From the NCBI GenBank assembly GCA_036821825.1, contig DAISIV010000026.1, forward strand, positions 1 through 49,970: 49,970 nucleotides of DNA, in the 5' to 3' direction. The stretch is from CAITZA01 sp937915285 (lineage in GTDB: Bacteria; Desulfobacterota; Desulfomonilia; Desulfomonilales; Desulfomonilaceae). Shown here in pieces: positions 34,155 through 42,971 of this stretch (the stretch's first letter is position 1; the number at the start of each line of letters is the position of its first letter). The notes under the pieces were generated by a model. The model saw only the letters and a program-made list of their open reading frames with translations, was not told where the DNA came from and searched no databases. The position numbers were made by a program, and so were the translations under genes.

Positions 34155-34958
34155 ATGGAGCGGCGCTTGCGACAGAAATTAGTAAGGCTGGTTGGAAAAG
34201 CAATTGGAGATTTCAACCTCATCAATGCAGGCGACAGGATTCTGGTAGCCTTGTCCGGCGGAAAGGATTCGTGGTCACTTCTGCTGGCCCTGAGAGAATT
34301 ACAGCGAAAAGCGCCCGTGTCATACGAAATAGGCGTGGTTACCGTACATCCTGGACACCAGGAGTTCGATTGCAGCACTGTTATTGATAGACTGAAGAGG
34401 GACCATATAGCCCATGAGGTATTGTTCAGCAGTCTGGTGGATATAGTCAAAAGCAACCTGGCCCCAGGAACTAACGCCTGCTCATTCTGCTCCAGGCTTC
34501 GCAGAGGCGTGCTGTATTCTTACGCCGCCAGGAACAAATGGAACAAATTGGCATTGGGGCATCATGCGGATGACTTCATCGAAACTCTCCTGATGAATCT
34601 GTTTTTCAACGGATCGATCAAGGGTATGTCTCCCAAACTGAAGTCGGACGACCAGAGAAACACTGTGATCAGGCCGCTGGTATATGTTGATGAAAGCCTT
34701 ACCGATAAGTTCGCAAGGGATCATGATGCGCCAATTCTGGGTTGCTCGTGTCCATTTCAGGGAACGACAAATCAGAAAAGGAAATGGACAAAAAATTTAA
34801 TTTCCAAATTAGAACTGGAAGCGCCGAACATAAAATCTAGTATGTTGTCTGCGATGGGAAGGGTTCACACCAGGCACCTGCTGTGCGCCCAAAATACCGA
34901 CAGGAACGACGCGTTGAGTTCAAACAAGCGGGAAAAACCATGTTCACAGGAATCATAG
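34155..34958 (+). CDS. ttcA: tRNA 2-thiocytidine(32) synthetase-like protein (TtcA)
   Basis: About 267 residues of the PP-loop superfamily. Counting from the longest frame: the ATP-binding PP-loop LSGGKDSW (35-42), CSFC (Cys111 and Cys114), GHHADDFIETLLMN, and a third cysteine region GCSCPFQ (Cys199/Cys201) match TtcA, which uses a [4Fe-4S] cluster to thiolate C32 of some tRNAs. The frame opens with GTG and TTG codons (34149, 34152), and ATG 34155 is preferred; the ribosome site is weak. Its end overlaps ribE by 19 bp, so it is coupled to the riboflavin operon. Confidence 0.85.
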   Translation: MERRLRQKLVRLVGKAIGDFNLINAGDRILVALSGGKDSWSLLLALRELQRKAPVSYEIGVVTVHPGHQEFDCSTVIDRLKRDHIAHEVLFSSLVDIVKSNLAPGTNACSFCSRLRRGVLYSYAARNKWNKLALGHHADDFIETLLMNLFFNGSIKGMSPKLKSDDQRNTVIRPLVYVDESLTDKFARDHDAPILGCSCPFQGTTNQKRKWTKNLISKLELEAPNIKSSMLSAMGRVHTRHLLCAQNTDRNDALSSNKREKPCSQES

Positions 34959-35581
34959 AAGCGCGTGGGTCTATAGCCTCGATAGATCATGCAAACAGGT
35001 TTGAGAGAATTTCCATTAAATCAGGTCTGGATTTGAGCGACGTAAAGCTGGGCGACTCGATAGCCGTTGACGGAGTGTGTCTTACAGTGACTGGTCTGAC
35101 AAATTCCGCAAACATTTTTTCGGCTGATGTGTCCCCCGAATCAATGCGGGTTACAACGCTTGGCGCCATGAAACCGGGCGCCATGGTCAATCTTGAAAAG
35201 GCCCTGACCTTGAGTTCAAGACTTGGGGGACACATGGTGGCGGGTCATGTAGATTGCGTTGGCGCGATGATAGAGAACAGGCCAGTAGGCCAGGGAAATC
35301 TCCTCGGGTTTCAGGTAGAGTCAGGGAGATACCTGGTTGAGAAAGGCAGCGTTGCCATCAATGGGGTCAGCCTGACGGTCAACCGTGTTGACGGAAACCG
35401 CTTCTGGGTAATGATCATTCCTCACACTGCAAGTTTGACAGGATTGACGCAAAAAGTTGTCAATGATAAAGTAAATGTTGAATATGATATCGTAGGGAAG
35501 TATATTGAAAAATTCATGTCTCCATGGTCCCCTAAAGGCGGGATGACAGAGAAAACGTTAAGAGATTACGGATTTATGTAA
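34940..35581 (+). CDS. ribE: Riboflavin synthase alpha subunit
   Basis: 213 residues. The start MFTGIIE is invariant in the family, so ATG 34940 is chosen over the upstream frame to 34883. Two lumazine-binding repeats are visible, each with VDGVCLTV or INGVSLTV and GHMVAGHVDCVG. It dismutates two 6,7-dimethyl-8-ribityllumazine to riboflavin. It overlaps ttcA by 19 bp, and its TAA forms part of the AAGGAGG site for ribBA. Confidence 0.94.
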   Translation: MFTGIIEARGSIASIDHANRFERISIKSGLDLSDVKLGDSIAVDGVCLTVTGLTNSANIFSADVSPESMRVTTLGAMKPGAMVNLEKALTLSSRLGGHMVAGHVDCVGAMIENRPVGQGNLLGFQVESGRYLVEKGSVAINGVSLTVNRVDGNRFWVMIIPHTASLTGLTQKVVNDKVNVEYDIVGKYIEKFMSPWSPKGGMTEKTLRDYGFM

Positions 35582-35595
35582 GGAGGATGCCTGAA

Positions 35596-36813
35596 ATGGG
35601 CGTGCTTGTAGGAGTTGAAGAAGCCATCGAAGAGATAAAAAAGGGCCGTATGGTCATTCTCGTTGATGACGAAGACAGGGAAAATGAGGGTGATCTGACA
35701 ATGGCTGCGGAGAAAGTTACCCCCGAAGCCATTAATTTCATGACCAAATACGGCCGTGGTTTGCTATGTTTGTCCATGACCAGGGACAAAATTGAATCGC
35801 TTGATTTGCCAATGATGGTTGCTGACAACAAGTCTCCTTATGGCACTGCATTCACCGTTTCAATCGAAGCGGCGCGCGGAGTGACTACAGGAATTTCTGC
35901 ATATGATCGCGCTGTAACTATCCTGACTGCCATTGATGATAACGCAGGCCCGCATGACATAATATCACCGGGCCATGTTTTCCCGTTACGCGCCAAGAAG
36001 GGCGGGGTCCTCGTTAGGGCTGGACAAACCGAGGGAAGCATGGATCTGGCGCGTCTGGCAGGTCTCAAACCGGCTGGAGTCATTTGTGAAGTCCTAAACG
36101 AGGACGGAACCATGGCAAGGGTGCCGGACCTGATGTGCATCGCAGAAAAGCATGATCTAAAAATCTGCACAGTCAAGGACATTATCGAATACCGCATGCA
36201 CAACGAAAAACTAGTTCGGCGTGGCGCTGAAACTGTATTACCGACCGATTTTGGTGGTGATTTCAGGCTCATCGTTTATGAGAACGATGTTGACTCACAC
36301 AACCACGTCGCGCTTGTGAAAGGCGAGATCAATCCTGATGAGCCGGTTCTGGTGAGAGTGCACTCAGAATGCTTGACAGGTGATGTGTTCGGATCCAGGC
36401 GATGTGACTGCGGCAATCAGTTGGAAAAAGCCATGGAGATGGTCGAGGAAGCCGGAAAGGGCGTCATCCTGTACATGCAGCAGGAAGGCCGCGGAATAGG
36501 GCTTCTTAACAAGATCAAGGCTTACGCCCTTCAGGACCAGGGCTGCGACACGGTTGAGGCGAACCTGAGACTGGGGTTCAAGCCGGACCTAAGGGATTAC
36601 GGTATTGGGGCGCAGATGCTCCATGATCTGGGCGTAAGAAAAATGAAACTGATGACCAACAATCCGACAAAGATAGTTGGGTTGCAGGGTTATGGCCTTG
36701 AGGTGATCGAGCAGGTTCCCATCGTTATAGAACCCTGCGAGACTAACATGAAATATATGCAGACCAAAAAAGATAAGATGGGCCATCTCTATGAGTTGAA
36801 CTGCAGAATGTAG
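35596..36813 (+). CDS. ribBA: 3,4-Dihydroxy-2-butanone 4-phosphate synthase / GTP cyclohydrolase II
   Basis: About 405 residues, a bifunctional fusion. The N-terminal RibB half has VDDEDRENEGDL, SPYGTAFTVSI and RAGQTEGSMDLA; the C-terminal RibA half has VHSECLTGDVFGSRRCDCG (zinc cysteines) and YMQQEGRGIGL. Both active sites look intact. The two halves feed the pentose and GTP branches of riboflavin synthesis. ATG 35596 is preferred: AAGGAGG lies 9 bases before it, while the earlier ATG 35587 directly abuts that site. Confidence 0.95.
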   Translation: MGVLVGVEEAIEEIKKGRMVILVDDEDRENEGDLTMAAEKVTPEAINFMTKYGRGLLCLSMTRDKIESLDLPMMVADNKSPYGTAFTVSIEAARGVTTGISAYDRAVTILTAIDDNAGPHDIISPGHVFPLRAKKGGVLVRAGQTEGSMDLARLAGLKPAGVICEVLNEDGTMARVPDLMCIAEKHDLKICTVKDIIEYRMHNEKLVRRGAETVLPTDFGGDFRLIVYENDVDSHNHVALVKGEINPDEPVLVRVHSECLTGDVFGSRRCDCGNQLEKAMEMVEEAGKGVILYMQQEGRGIGLLNKIKAYALQDQGCDTVEANLRLGFKPDLRDYGIGAQMLHDLGVRKMKLMTNNPTKIVGLQGYGLEVIEQVPIVIEPCETNMKYMQTKKDKMGHLYELNCRM

Positions 36814-36897
36814 AATCATTTAGGCGTCGCAGTGTATTACTGCGGCGCCACTTGGTCCAGTCCAGCTTCACAGAAATCAAACCATTTCGGAGTTGTC

Positions 36898-37362
36898 ATG
36901 ATCAAAAGGATAGAAGGCGTATTTGACGCCTCCGGTCTTAAGACGGCCATAATAGCCAGCCGGTATAATGACTTTGTGGTAGGCCGACTTATTGAAGGGG
37001 CAGTCGACGCCCTTGTCAGGCATGGCGCTGATGAGAATCAGATTACTGTCATCAGGGTTCCAGGCGCATTCGAAATACCGCAGGTAGTCGCGGCTACGGT
37101 TAAATCCAATAAATACAATGCTGTCATAGCCCTGGGCGCGGTCATTAGAGGCTCAACCCCGCACTTCGATTTCATAGCCTCAGAGGTTGCCAAGGGTGTT
37201 GCGCAGACGGCGATCTCAGCGGCCGTTCCGGTTAGTTTCGGAGTCCTGACGACAGACACCATTGAACAGGCAATCGAACGGGCAGGTTCCAAGGCTGGCA
37301 ACAAAGGCGCAGAAGCGGCTCTGTCCGTGATAGAAATGGCTAATGTCCTCAAGCTGTTATGA
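36898..37362 (+). CDS. ribH: 6,7-Dimethyl-8-ribityllumazine synthase
   Basis: 154 residues, forms the icosahedral lumazine synthase that condenses the RibA and RibB products. Motifs: VVGRLIEGAVDAL, VPGAFEIP, ALGAVIRGSTPHFDFIASEVAKG and FGVLTTDTIEQAIERAG. ATG 36898 follows CGGAG by 7 bases; the longer frame from 36832 adds unrelated residues. With ribE and ribBA it gives three of the riboflavin genes here; ribD is not in the window. Confidence 0.95.
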   Translation: MIKRIEGVFDASGLKTAIIASRYNDFVVGRLIEGAVDALVRHGADENQITVIRVPGAFEIPQVVAATVKSNKYNAVIALGAVIRGSTPHFDFIASEVAKGVAQTAISAAVPVSFGVLTTDTIEQAIERAGSKAGNKGAEAALSVIEMANVLKLL

Positions 37363-37406
37363 TACAGCCCATCAAGGGGGCCTAGTACCCCAGAGTAATA
37401 AAAAAA

Positions 37407-37901
37407 GTGCCGTCCCGACGAAAAACTCGTGAATTTGTGCTGCAAGTGCTTTTTGCGGCTGACGCAAGAAATCAGGATCCTGTAGATGTCCTCGATTTTC
37501 TTGAAAGACATTTTGATTCGGAACCTGAAGAATCGCTGAAAATGGGGCGAGTGGTGAAGGACTTTGCCCGTGAACTTGTCTGTGCAGTATCCAGGGACAA
37601 ACAGGTCATCGACTCAATTATTGCCAAATGCTCAACAAACTGGAAACTTTACAGGATAAACCGGGTAGACCGTAACATCCTGCGAATGGCCATTGCTGAA
37701 ATGACCACGTTTCCTGATTCGCCAGGGCCCGTCATTCTCAATGAGGCCATAGAAATTGGTAAGAAATACGGGGCTGAAAACTCAGGCTCCTTCATAAATG
37801 GAGTCCTGGACAAGGTCCAGGCGTCCGGTTTACGCCCGGAGTCCGCCATAAAACTTGGTGAGTTTCTGGATAAACTTGACGAATCTGTCACAAAGGTTTA
37901 A
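37407..37901 (+). CDS. nusB: Transcription antitermination factor NusB
   Basis: 164 residues. The RRKTREFVLQVLFAADA start, IDSIIAKCSTNWKLYRINRVDRNILRMA and VILNEAIEIGKKYG are characteristic. NusB with NusE binds boxA and supports rRNA antitermination. The ribH-nusB order is conserved in many bacteria. The start is GTG at 37407; the ribosome site is poor. Confidence 0.94.
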   Translation: MPSRRKTREFVLQVLFAADARNQDPVDVLDFLERHFDSEPEESLKMGRVVKDFARELVCAVSRDKQVIDSIIAKCSTNWKLYRINRVDRNILRMAIAEMTTFPDSPGPVILNEAIEIGKKYGAENSGSFINGVLDKVQASGLRPESAIKLGEFLDKLDESVTKV

Positions 37902-37943
37902 AATCATGGTATAAAAAACGTCAACTTTTTGAGTTGAGTTATC

Positions 37944-39518
37944 ATGAAAGTCACAACCGACAGCGCAACTCCAATAACTGGTTATTCAGATTCAAAATCA
38001 TCTGCAGCGATAGTTTTTGTATCTGTCGTAATAGTGTTTTCGGTTGTCTTTGCAATTTTCAAGACACCTGTTGTGGCCCAGACTCCTAAGGAAAGCGGGG
38101 CTGAAGCCCCTAGGATCGGGTCTGGCCCGGCTAGCTCATCGCCCACCATAGGCGGGAATGGCTTCAAGGTTCCCATCCCTGAAATCAGGATGAACCGAAT
38201 TGTCGGGGATGCTCCACCGAAGAAGACACCGGTGGAAACAAGACGTGGCCCCGTCAGTTCCCCTCAGGATACTCCCCAGGTCGTTCAGCCACTTCATCCC
38301 GAATCCCCAAAAGAGCAGATGGATCGTCCCGCTCCTATACCAATGAGGCTTCCTTTTGACTCACGTTACAGAAAGCCGGTGTCGGGTCCTGTTCAGGAAG
38401 CTCCAAAACCCAAGGAAGAAATAATTCAGGAGCCTGAAGCAAGTCATCCGGTTCCAGAGGTTTCTTATCGACCAAGTCTGAAATTCGCTCCACCGGAAAA
38501 AGTCGATCCACTACCTGAGCCCGAAGAAGAACCTGCTGTGGAGGAACCAAAGGAACAGGCCCCTTTGCCAACTCCCGAAAGGCCCAAAACTACCGAAAAG
38601 GCACGGCCGGAGTATCATAGCCCTTTATTCAAGGAGCCGATATCCCCTGTAAATATAACCGATTCGCTGCCTGAGCCGAATAAGGAGTTAATAGTAAAGA
38701 GAATGATCCCACTGCCTAACATTGTTGAGGTTCAGGCGGTTCGGGACACAATTAAGAGTTTGCCGGTTGAACCCTTGGCTATGGATCGTGTGTCTGTTGA
38801 GACAAGTTCCATATCGGTCGAATCAAGAAGGGCCCCGCTACTGGTTGAGATCGAAGAGCCTGAGGTGGCTGTTCCAGCGAAAGAGGAGACATTGACTCAG
38901 TCACCAACCAGTGAAGAGTCAAAACCGGTCGAGTCTCTGAAACATGAACCGATGGTTCCTCCCGAACCCGAGCAGGGAACAAGGGTCTTCGAACCCAAAG
39001 AGACGAAACCGGCTGAAGAAATCAAACCGGCAAAGGAAGCTGTTGACTCCACTCAAGAGTCCGTTCAGGCTGTGGAGCCTCCAGCGCCTCCCAAAAAAGA
39101 GAAAATACCATCACCGATGGATGAAAGTTCCGCAATGACTCCAGGTATAACCAGGTACCTTAAGGAGACTGCGCCGATTCTGGAGGAATTGTCGCTCCTC
39201 ATGGCGCGCACGCCCTCCCTGAGCATCTCGGATTTTGATCCTTCGGAAATTCATGCGTCGCCTCTGCCTAAAGACATTAACCTCAAGATGGAATCAATGA
39301 AACGTGAGTTGCGCATACTGGATTCGAAGGTGTTCTCCATCATTCCCCCAGCAGGTTATGAGCAGTACCATGATTTGATACGTCAATCAATAAACCACAC
39401 TTACATGGCCACAGAGTCGTTCATAAACTTTTTCAACGAATCACGGGCAGAAGATTTGGCGCAGGTGAAAGATCATCTGGCAAAGGCAAAGGAATATATT
39501 CACCGAACGGTGGAATAG
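37944..39518 (+). CDS. Pro/Glu-rich anchored protein of unknown function
   Basis: 524 residues. A 20-residue basic/polar start, one membrane segment (SAAIVFVSVVIVFSVVFAIF, about 20-39), then about 370 residues of low-complexity sequence dominated by Pro, Glu, Lys and Val (runs like PEPEEEPAVEEPKEQAPLP), and a C-terminal helical domain of about 130 residues (ETAPILEELSLLMARTP through KAKEYIHRTVE). The layout resembles envelope-spanning proteins with a TonB-like extended linker, but no named C-terminal domain is recognised. It lies 43 bp after nusB and may share its transcript. Confidence 0.6.
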   Translation: MKVTTDSATPITGYSDSKSSAAIVFVSVVIVFSVVFAIFKTPVVAQTPKESGAEAPRIGSGPASSSPTIGGNGFKVPIPEIRMNRIVGDAPPKKTPVETRRGPVSSPQDTPQVVQPLHPESPKEQMDRPAPIPMRLPFDSRYRKPVSGPVQEAPKPKEEIIQEPEASHPVPEVSYRPSLKFAPPEKVDPLPEPEEEPAVEEPKEQAPLPTPERPKTTEKARPEYHSPLFKEPISPVNITDSLPEPNKELIVKRMIPLPNIVEVQAVRDTIKSLPVEPLAMDRVSVETSSISVESRRAPLLVEIEEPEVAVPAKEETLTQSPTSEESKPVESLKHEPMVPPEPEQGTRVFEPKETKPAEEIKPAKEAVDSTQESVQAVEPPAPPKKEKIPSPMDESSAMTPGITRYLKETAPILEELSLLMARTPSLSISDFDPSEIHASPLPKDINLKMESMKRELRILDSKVFSIIPPAGYEQYHDLIRQSINHTYMATESFINFFNESRAEDLAQVKDHLAKAKEYIHRTVE

Positions 39519-39583
39519 TCTGGCCATAGCAATTCAGGTTTTCCTACAGGAATTCCCGTTTATCTGCAGTTATTAGCAAATAC

Positions 39584-40864
39584 CTATTTCAAGCTTGCCC
39601 TAACCGTTTCTTCCCCAACTGAATCTATCCGAATCCAGAAAAGCTTTTTGGTTAACTGGAAAGAAGGCCCTTCAATTTCGGCCTGGATATAATTGTCGGT
39701 CCGAGCCATCAATTTTTCGGGGCATGCCTCCTTGTCTGATTCCAGGCATGCTTCCAAATCCCTGCCAATGAATTTATTGTGGAAGTCATGACGCATTCGG
39801 GCTGAAAGATCTCTGAGCGCAATCACTCTTTGAGCCACGGTTTTCCTGTCTGGCGTTCGCCCGAGGTGTTGGGCCGACGTGCCAGGTCTTGGAGAAAACG
39901 GAAAGACATGGAGATAACCAAGTTCAGACTCTGCCAACGATTCGTAGGTCTTGCCAAAGGAATGCTCGTCCTCTCCAGGGAAACCGAGCATGATGTCGGC
40001 TCCGATGCAGGCATCCGGAATTCTCGTCCTGATTAATTTAATTAAATCAAGGACTAAACCTTTAGTGTAAGGTCTGCCCATGTCTCTCAAAATCGCATCA
40101 TCAAGACTCTGGACCGGAATGTGGAAGTGATTGCAAATTCGCGAATCAGACTCCACCAGATCAATCAATTCCTTTGAGACCTCCTGCGGTTCTATTGACG
40201 AAAGTCTCAGACGCGATTGGGTCAATAGCCCGACTGCTCGGGTGACGAAATCCGTAAGTGTTGTAGCAGGACGCAGATCTTTTCCGTATGCTCCCAGATG
40301 AATGCCTGTCAATACTATTTCCGGGTAACCTGCCCCATCCAGGCGGGCAATATCATCCAATGCACGCCTTTGGTCCATGCTCCTGGAAGGCCCCCTTGTG
40401 GTTGGGACAATGCAGTAGGAACATCTTTGCGAGCAGCCATCCTGTATCTTGAGCAGGGCCCTGGAGCGATCCTGTTCCATCGGAGTGGGTAGCGAGCCAA
40501 ATATTTTGCAGTCCGCTGCTTTGGCGTCAAATATCTCCTGGTTGTCCTGTCCAGCAGAACCCGCAAAAAGAGCCAGATTGTCCCTGGCAAAAGTTCCCAC
40601 ACACTCTACGTTCGGTGATAGTGATTCCAGGTCTGCCGGCTTCAATTCCGCCAGACATCCGGCTACAACCACTCTCGCTGACGGGAATTTCTTTGCAACA
40701 CTGCCTACAAAACGCCTTGATTTGGCTTCAGCGCGTCCTGTCACACAGCATGTGTTGACGAAAATGATGTCCGGATTTTTTTCGCCGCCTGATAAATCGA
40801 AACCTGATTCCCTTAATAGTTGCGCCACGGATTCCGTTTCAACCTGGTTCACCTTGCAGCCCAA
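39584..40864 (-). CDS. mtaB: tRNA (ms2t6A37) methylthiotransferase MtaB
   Basis: 426 residues with MiaB-family architecture: an N-terminal cluster domain (GCKVNQVETES, FVNTCCVTGRAEAKSRR, VAGCLAEL), a radical SAM domain with CSQRCSYCIVP, and a C-terminal TRAM-like domain. It adds a methylthio group to t6A37 of tRNA. The first canonical in-frame start is TTG 40864, which drops the expected first strand of the family (compare KVAFxTLGCKVN). The upstream 12 codons read ITPSNKKGIVHS in the same frame and begin with ATT at 40900, 7 bases after AGGGG; an ATT start would restore that strand. See findings. Confidence 0.9.
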   Translation of the reverse strand: MGCKVNQVETESVAQLLRESGFDLSGGEKNPDIIFVNTCCVTGRAEAKSRRFVGSVAKKFPSARVVVAGCLAELKPADLESLSPNVECVGTFARDNLALFAGSAGQDNQEIFDAKAADCKIFGSLPTPMEQDRSRALLKIQDGCSQRCSYCIVPTTRGPSRSMDQRRALDDIARLDGAGYPEIVLTGIHLGAYGKDLRPATTLTDFVTRAVGLLTQSRLRLSSIEPQEVSKELIDLVESDSRICNHFHIPVQSLDDAILRDMGRPYTKGLVLDLIKLIRTRIPDACIGADIMLGFPGEDEHSFGKTYESLAESELGYLHVFPFSPRPGTSAQHLGRTPDRKTVAQRVIALRDLSARMRHDFHNKFIGRDLEACLESDKEACPEKLMARTDNYIQAEIEGPSFQLTKKLFWIRIDSVGEETVRASLK

Positions 40865-40996
40865 TGAGTGAACAATCCCTTTTTTATTGGAAGGCGTAAT
40901 GTGTTTTCCCCTGTTTTTTGATATTGTTGTTCCAGGAATTCATTTTTGTCCTGTTCTCTCGCAAATAACTAAAAACAAATCGTTCAGGAGGTCAAC

Positions 40997-41530
40997 CTGA
41001 AAAGACAAAACTATAAGTGGCTATCGGTTTTTGCTCTAGTCTTTCCACTGTTATTGTCCTCGTTGTCATGGGCAAAGGCTCCGAATGACGGAGGGGCCAA
41101 GGACCCGAAGACAGTCAGCGAAAATGCGGATCTGTTTTTTGACATGAAACTTCCAGAGGGTTTCAAATCGTTGGCGGTGGATGAGCCTGGCATTCTCAAA
41201 TGGGGGAAGGGGCCTGCTGAAATTTATCTTGTCGTGGGAGAGATATTTTCAAAATCCGGCCCGGTAATTTTTGATGCGCTCAAGAAAGCCGGGCAACGCG
41301 ATAAAGCCATTGAGGAAGTAAAGAACATGAAGATAAAGGGGGCCAAGGCGGCTTTGTTCAAGGAAAAAGCCCCTGGGGATCTCACGCGCTTACGCTCATG
41401 GCGTCTGCTTGTTGTCACCGACAAACAGATAGTAAACGTCGATTTTACGGCCCCGGCCAAGGATTTCAAGACCTATATGCAGGGATTTGATGAGGCTGTA
41501 AAATCTTTCAAACTAAAATCAAAATCGTAG
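40997..41530 (+). CDS. Secreted protein of unknown function, apparent CTG start
   Basis: About 177 residues. AGGAGG sits 5-6 bases before CTG 40997, and from there the frame gives KRQNYKWLSVFALVFPLLLSS, an excellent signal peptide ending at SWAKA. The next canonical start is TTG 41054, which would remove it. No canonical start lies between the in-frame stop (40970-40972) and CTG 40997. The mature part (about 145 residues) has ordinary alpha/beta composition and no motif that I recognise. It is divergent from mtaB and 13 bp before selA. Confidence 0.65.
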   Translation: MKRQNYKWLSVFALVFPLLLSSLSWAKAPNDGGAKDPKTVSENADLFFDMKLPEGFKSLAVDEPGILKWGKGPAEIYLVVGEIFSKSGPVIFDALKKAGQRDKAIEEVKNMKIKGAKAALFKEKAPGDLTRLRSWRLLVVTDKQIVNVDFTAPAKDFKTYMQGFDEAVKSFKLKSKS

Positions 41531-41543
41531 GAAAGGTGTGTTT

Positions 41544-42962
41544 GTGTCTGCTACGAAGGGCTTGCCCGCTCTTAGAAAGATTCCATCTGTCGACAAGGTC
41601 CTGGCCGGAGAATCTGCGGCCCTACTCAGGACTTTCTATTCTGAATCAGTCGTGAAAAGAATCGTGAGAAAGACCCTTGAATCTATCCGGTCACGGGTCA
41701 TCTCAGGGGAATTCGGCGAAAGTGAATGCGCCGTCGAATCGGTGGACAGGTATGTCATGTCCGAGGCCGAGAAGCTCTACGGATCAAAGCTGGTCACACT
41801 GGTCAACGCCACCGGTGTAATAGTACACACAAACCTCGGAAGATCCCCATTACCCAAGCGGGTCGTGGACAGGATCACGCAGGTCGCTATGTCTTATTCA
41901 AATCTTGAGTACGACATAAACAGGGGCCACAGGGGAGAGAGAAACTCGCACCTCAGAAATCTGATTGAGGAATTGACGGGAGCTGAGGCTGCCCTGGCTG
42001 TAAACAACAACGCTGCTGCGGTTTTGCTGGCGCTTTCTACACTAGCGCAGGGAAAAGAGGTAATAGTCTCTAGGGGTGAGTTAATAGAAATCGGTGGATC
42101 GTTCCGGATACCCGACGTAATGGCTCGATCAGGGGCCATATTGAAAGAGGTGGGCGCCACAAATAGAACACACCCGCGCGATTACGTTGCGGCAATAAAC
42201 GAAAATACCGCCCTGATCCTCAAGTGCCACACAAGCAATTACCGGATTGTCGGATTCACACGTGAAGTTGAGTTGGATGAACTCGTTCAGATCGGGAAAG
42301 ACCATAACATCCCTACAATGATGGATTTGGGCAGCGGCTGTCTTGTGGATTTGACACCGTTCGGTCTCAAAGACGAAATCACCGTTCAGGCAGTAGTCTC
42401 AAGCGGTGTTGATGTCGTGAGTTTTAGCGGTGATAAACTGCTTGGCGGACCACAGGCAGGTCTGATTGTCGGTAAAAAGAATTTTATTGAATCAATGAGG
42501 AAGAATCCGCTAACCAGGGCGCTCAGGATGGACAAGATGACATTGGCCGGCCTGGAAGCTACCCTCCTGGAATACACAAGGCCTGAAGGACCCTTCCAGA
42601 ACATACCTGCGCTTGAGATGATCGGGCGCTCCAGCGAAAAATTACAGGCTGACGCCGAGTTCCTCGCCGACTCGCTATCAAAAACACTTGCCCCACAGTT
42701 TGAGATCACAATTGAATCAGGTGTTGGAAGGGTAGGTGGTGGCGCTCTGCCCTTGGGTGATCTGGAGGGACCGAGGGTTGTTGTCCGAAACGCGACCGTT
42801 TCCGCTGCAAAACTGGAGCGGAATCTCAGGACGGGAAAACCCGCAGTGATAGCTTTGGTTCACGAGAACGCGGTGCTTTTTGATTGCAGAACCTTGTTGC
42901 CGGGGCAGTTAACAACGCTGCCTGGGTTGATCAAAACCGCTGCGGAAAAATCCTTGAAATAA
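41544..42962 (+). CDS. selA: L-seryl-tRNA(Sec) selenium transferase
   Basis: About 472 residues, PLP fold type I. Motifs: LVTLVNATGVIVHTNLGRSPLP, NLEYDINRGHRGERNSH, NNNAAAVLLAL and FSGDKLLGGPQAG, with the PLP lysine in SGDK. It converts Ser-tRNA(Sec) to Sec-tRNA(Sec), so this organism probably uses selenocysteine. selB, selC and selD are not in the window. GTG 41544 is preferred over GTG 41538 since GAAAGG is then 7 bases away. It converges with gmd, 9 bp apart. Confidence 0.95.
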   Translation: MSATKGLPALRKIPSVDKVLAGESAALLRTFYSESVVKRIVRKTLESIRSRVISGEFGESECAVESVDRYVMSEAEKLYGSKLVTLVNATGVIVHTNLGRSPLPKRVVDRITQVAMSYSNLEYDINRGHRGERNSHLRNLIEELTGAEAALAVNNNAAAVLLALSTLAQGKEVIVSRGELIEIGGSFRIPDVMARSGAILKEVGATNRTHPRDYVAAINENTALILKCHTSNYRIVGFTREVELDELVQIGKDHNIPTMMDLGSGCLVDLTPFGLKDEITVQAVVSSGVDVVSFSGDKLLGGPQAGLIVGKKNFIESMRKNPLTRALRMDKMTLAGLEATLLEYTRPEGPFQNIPALEMIGRSSEKLQADAEFLADSLSKTLAPQFEITIESGVGRVGGGALPLGDLEGPRVVVRNATVSAAKLERNLRTGKPAVIALVHENAVLFDCRTLLPGQLTTLPGLIKTAAEKSLK

Positions 42963-42971
42963 CGCTGGTTA

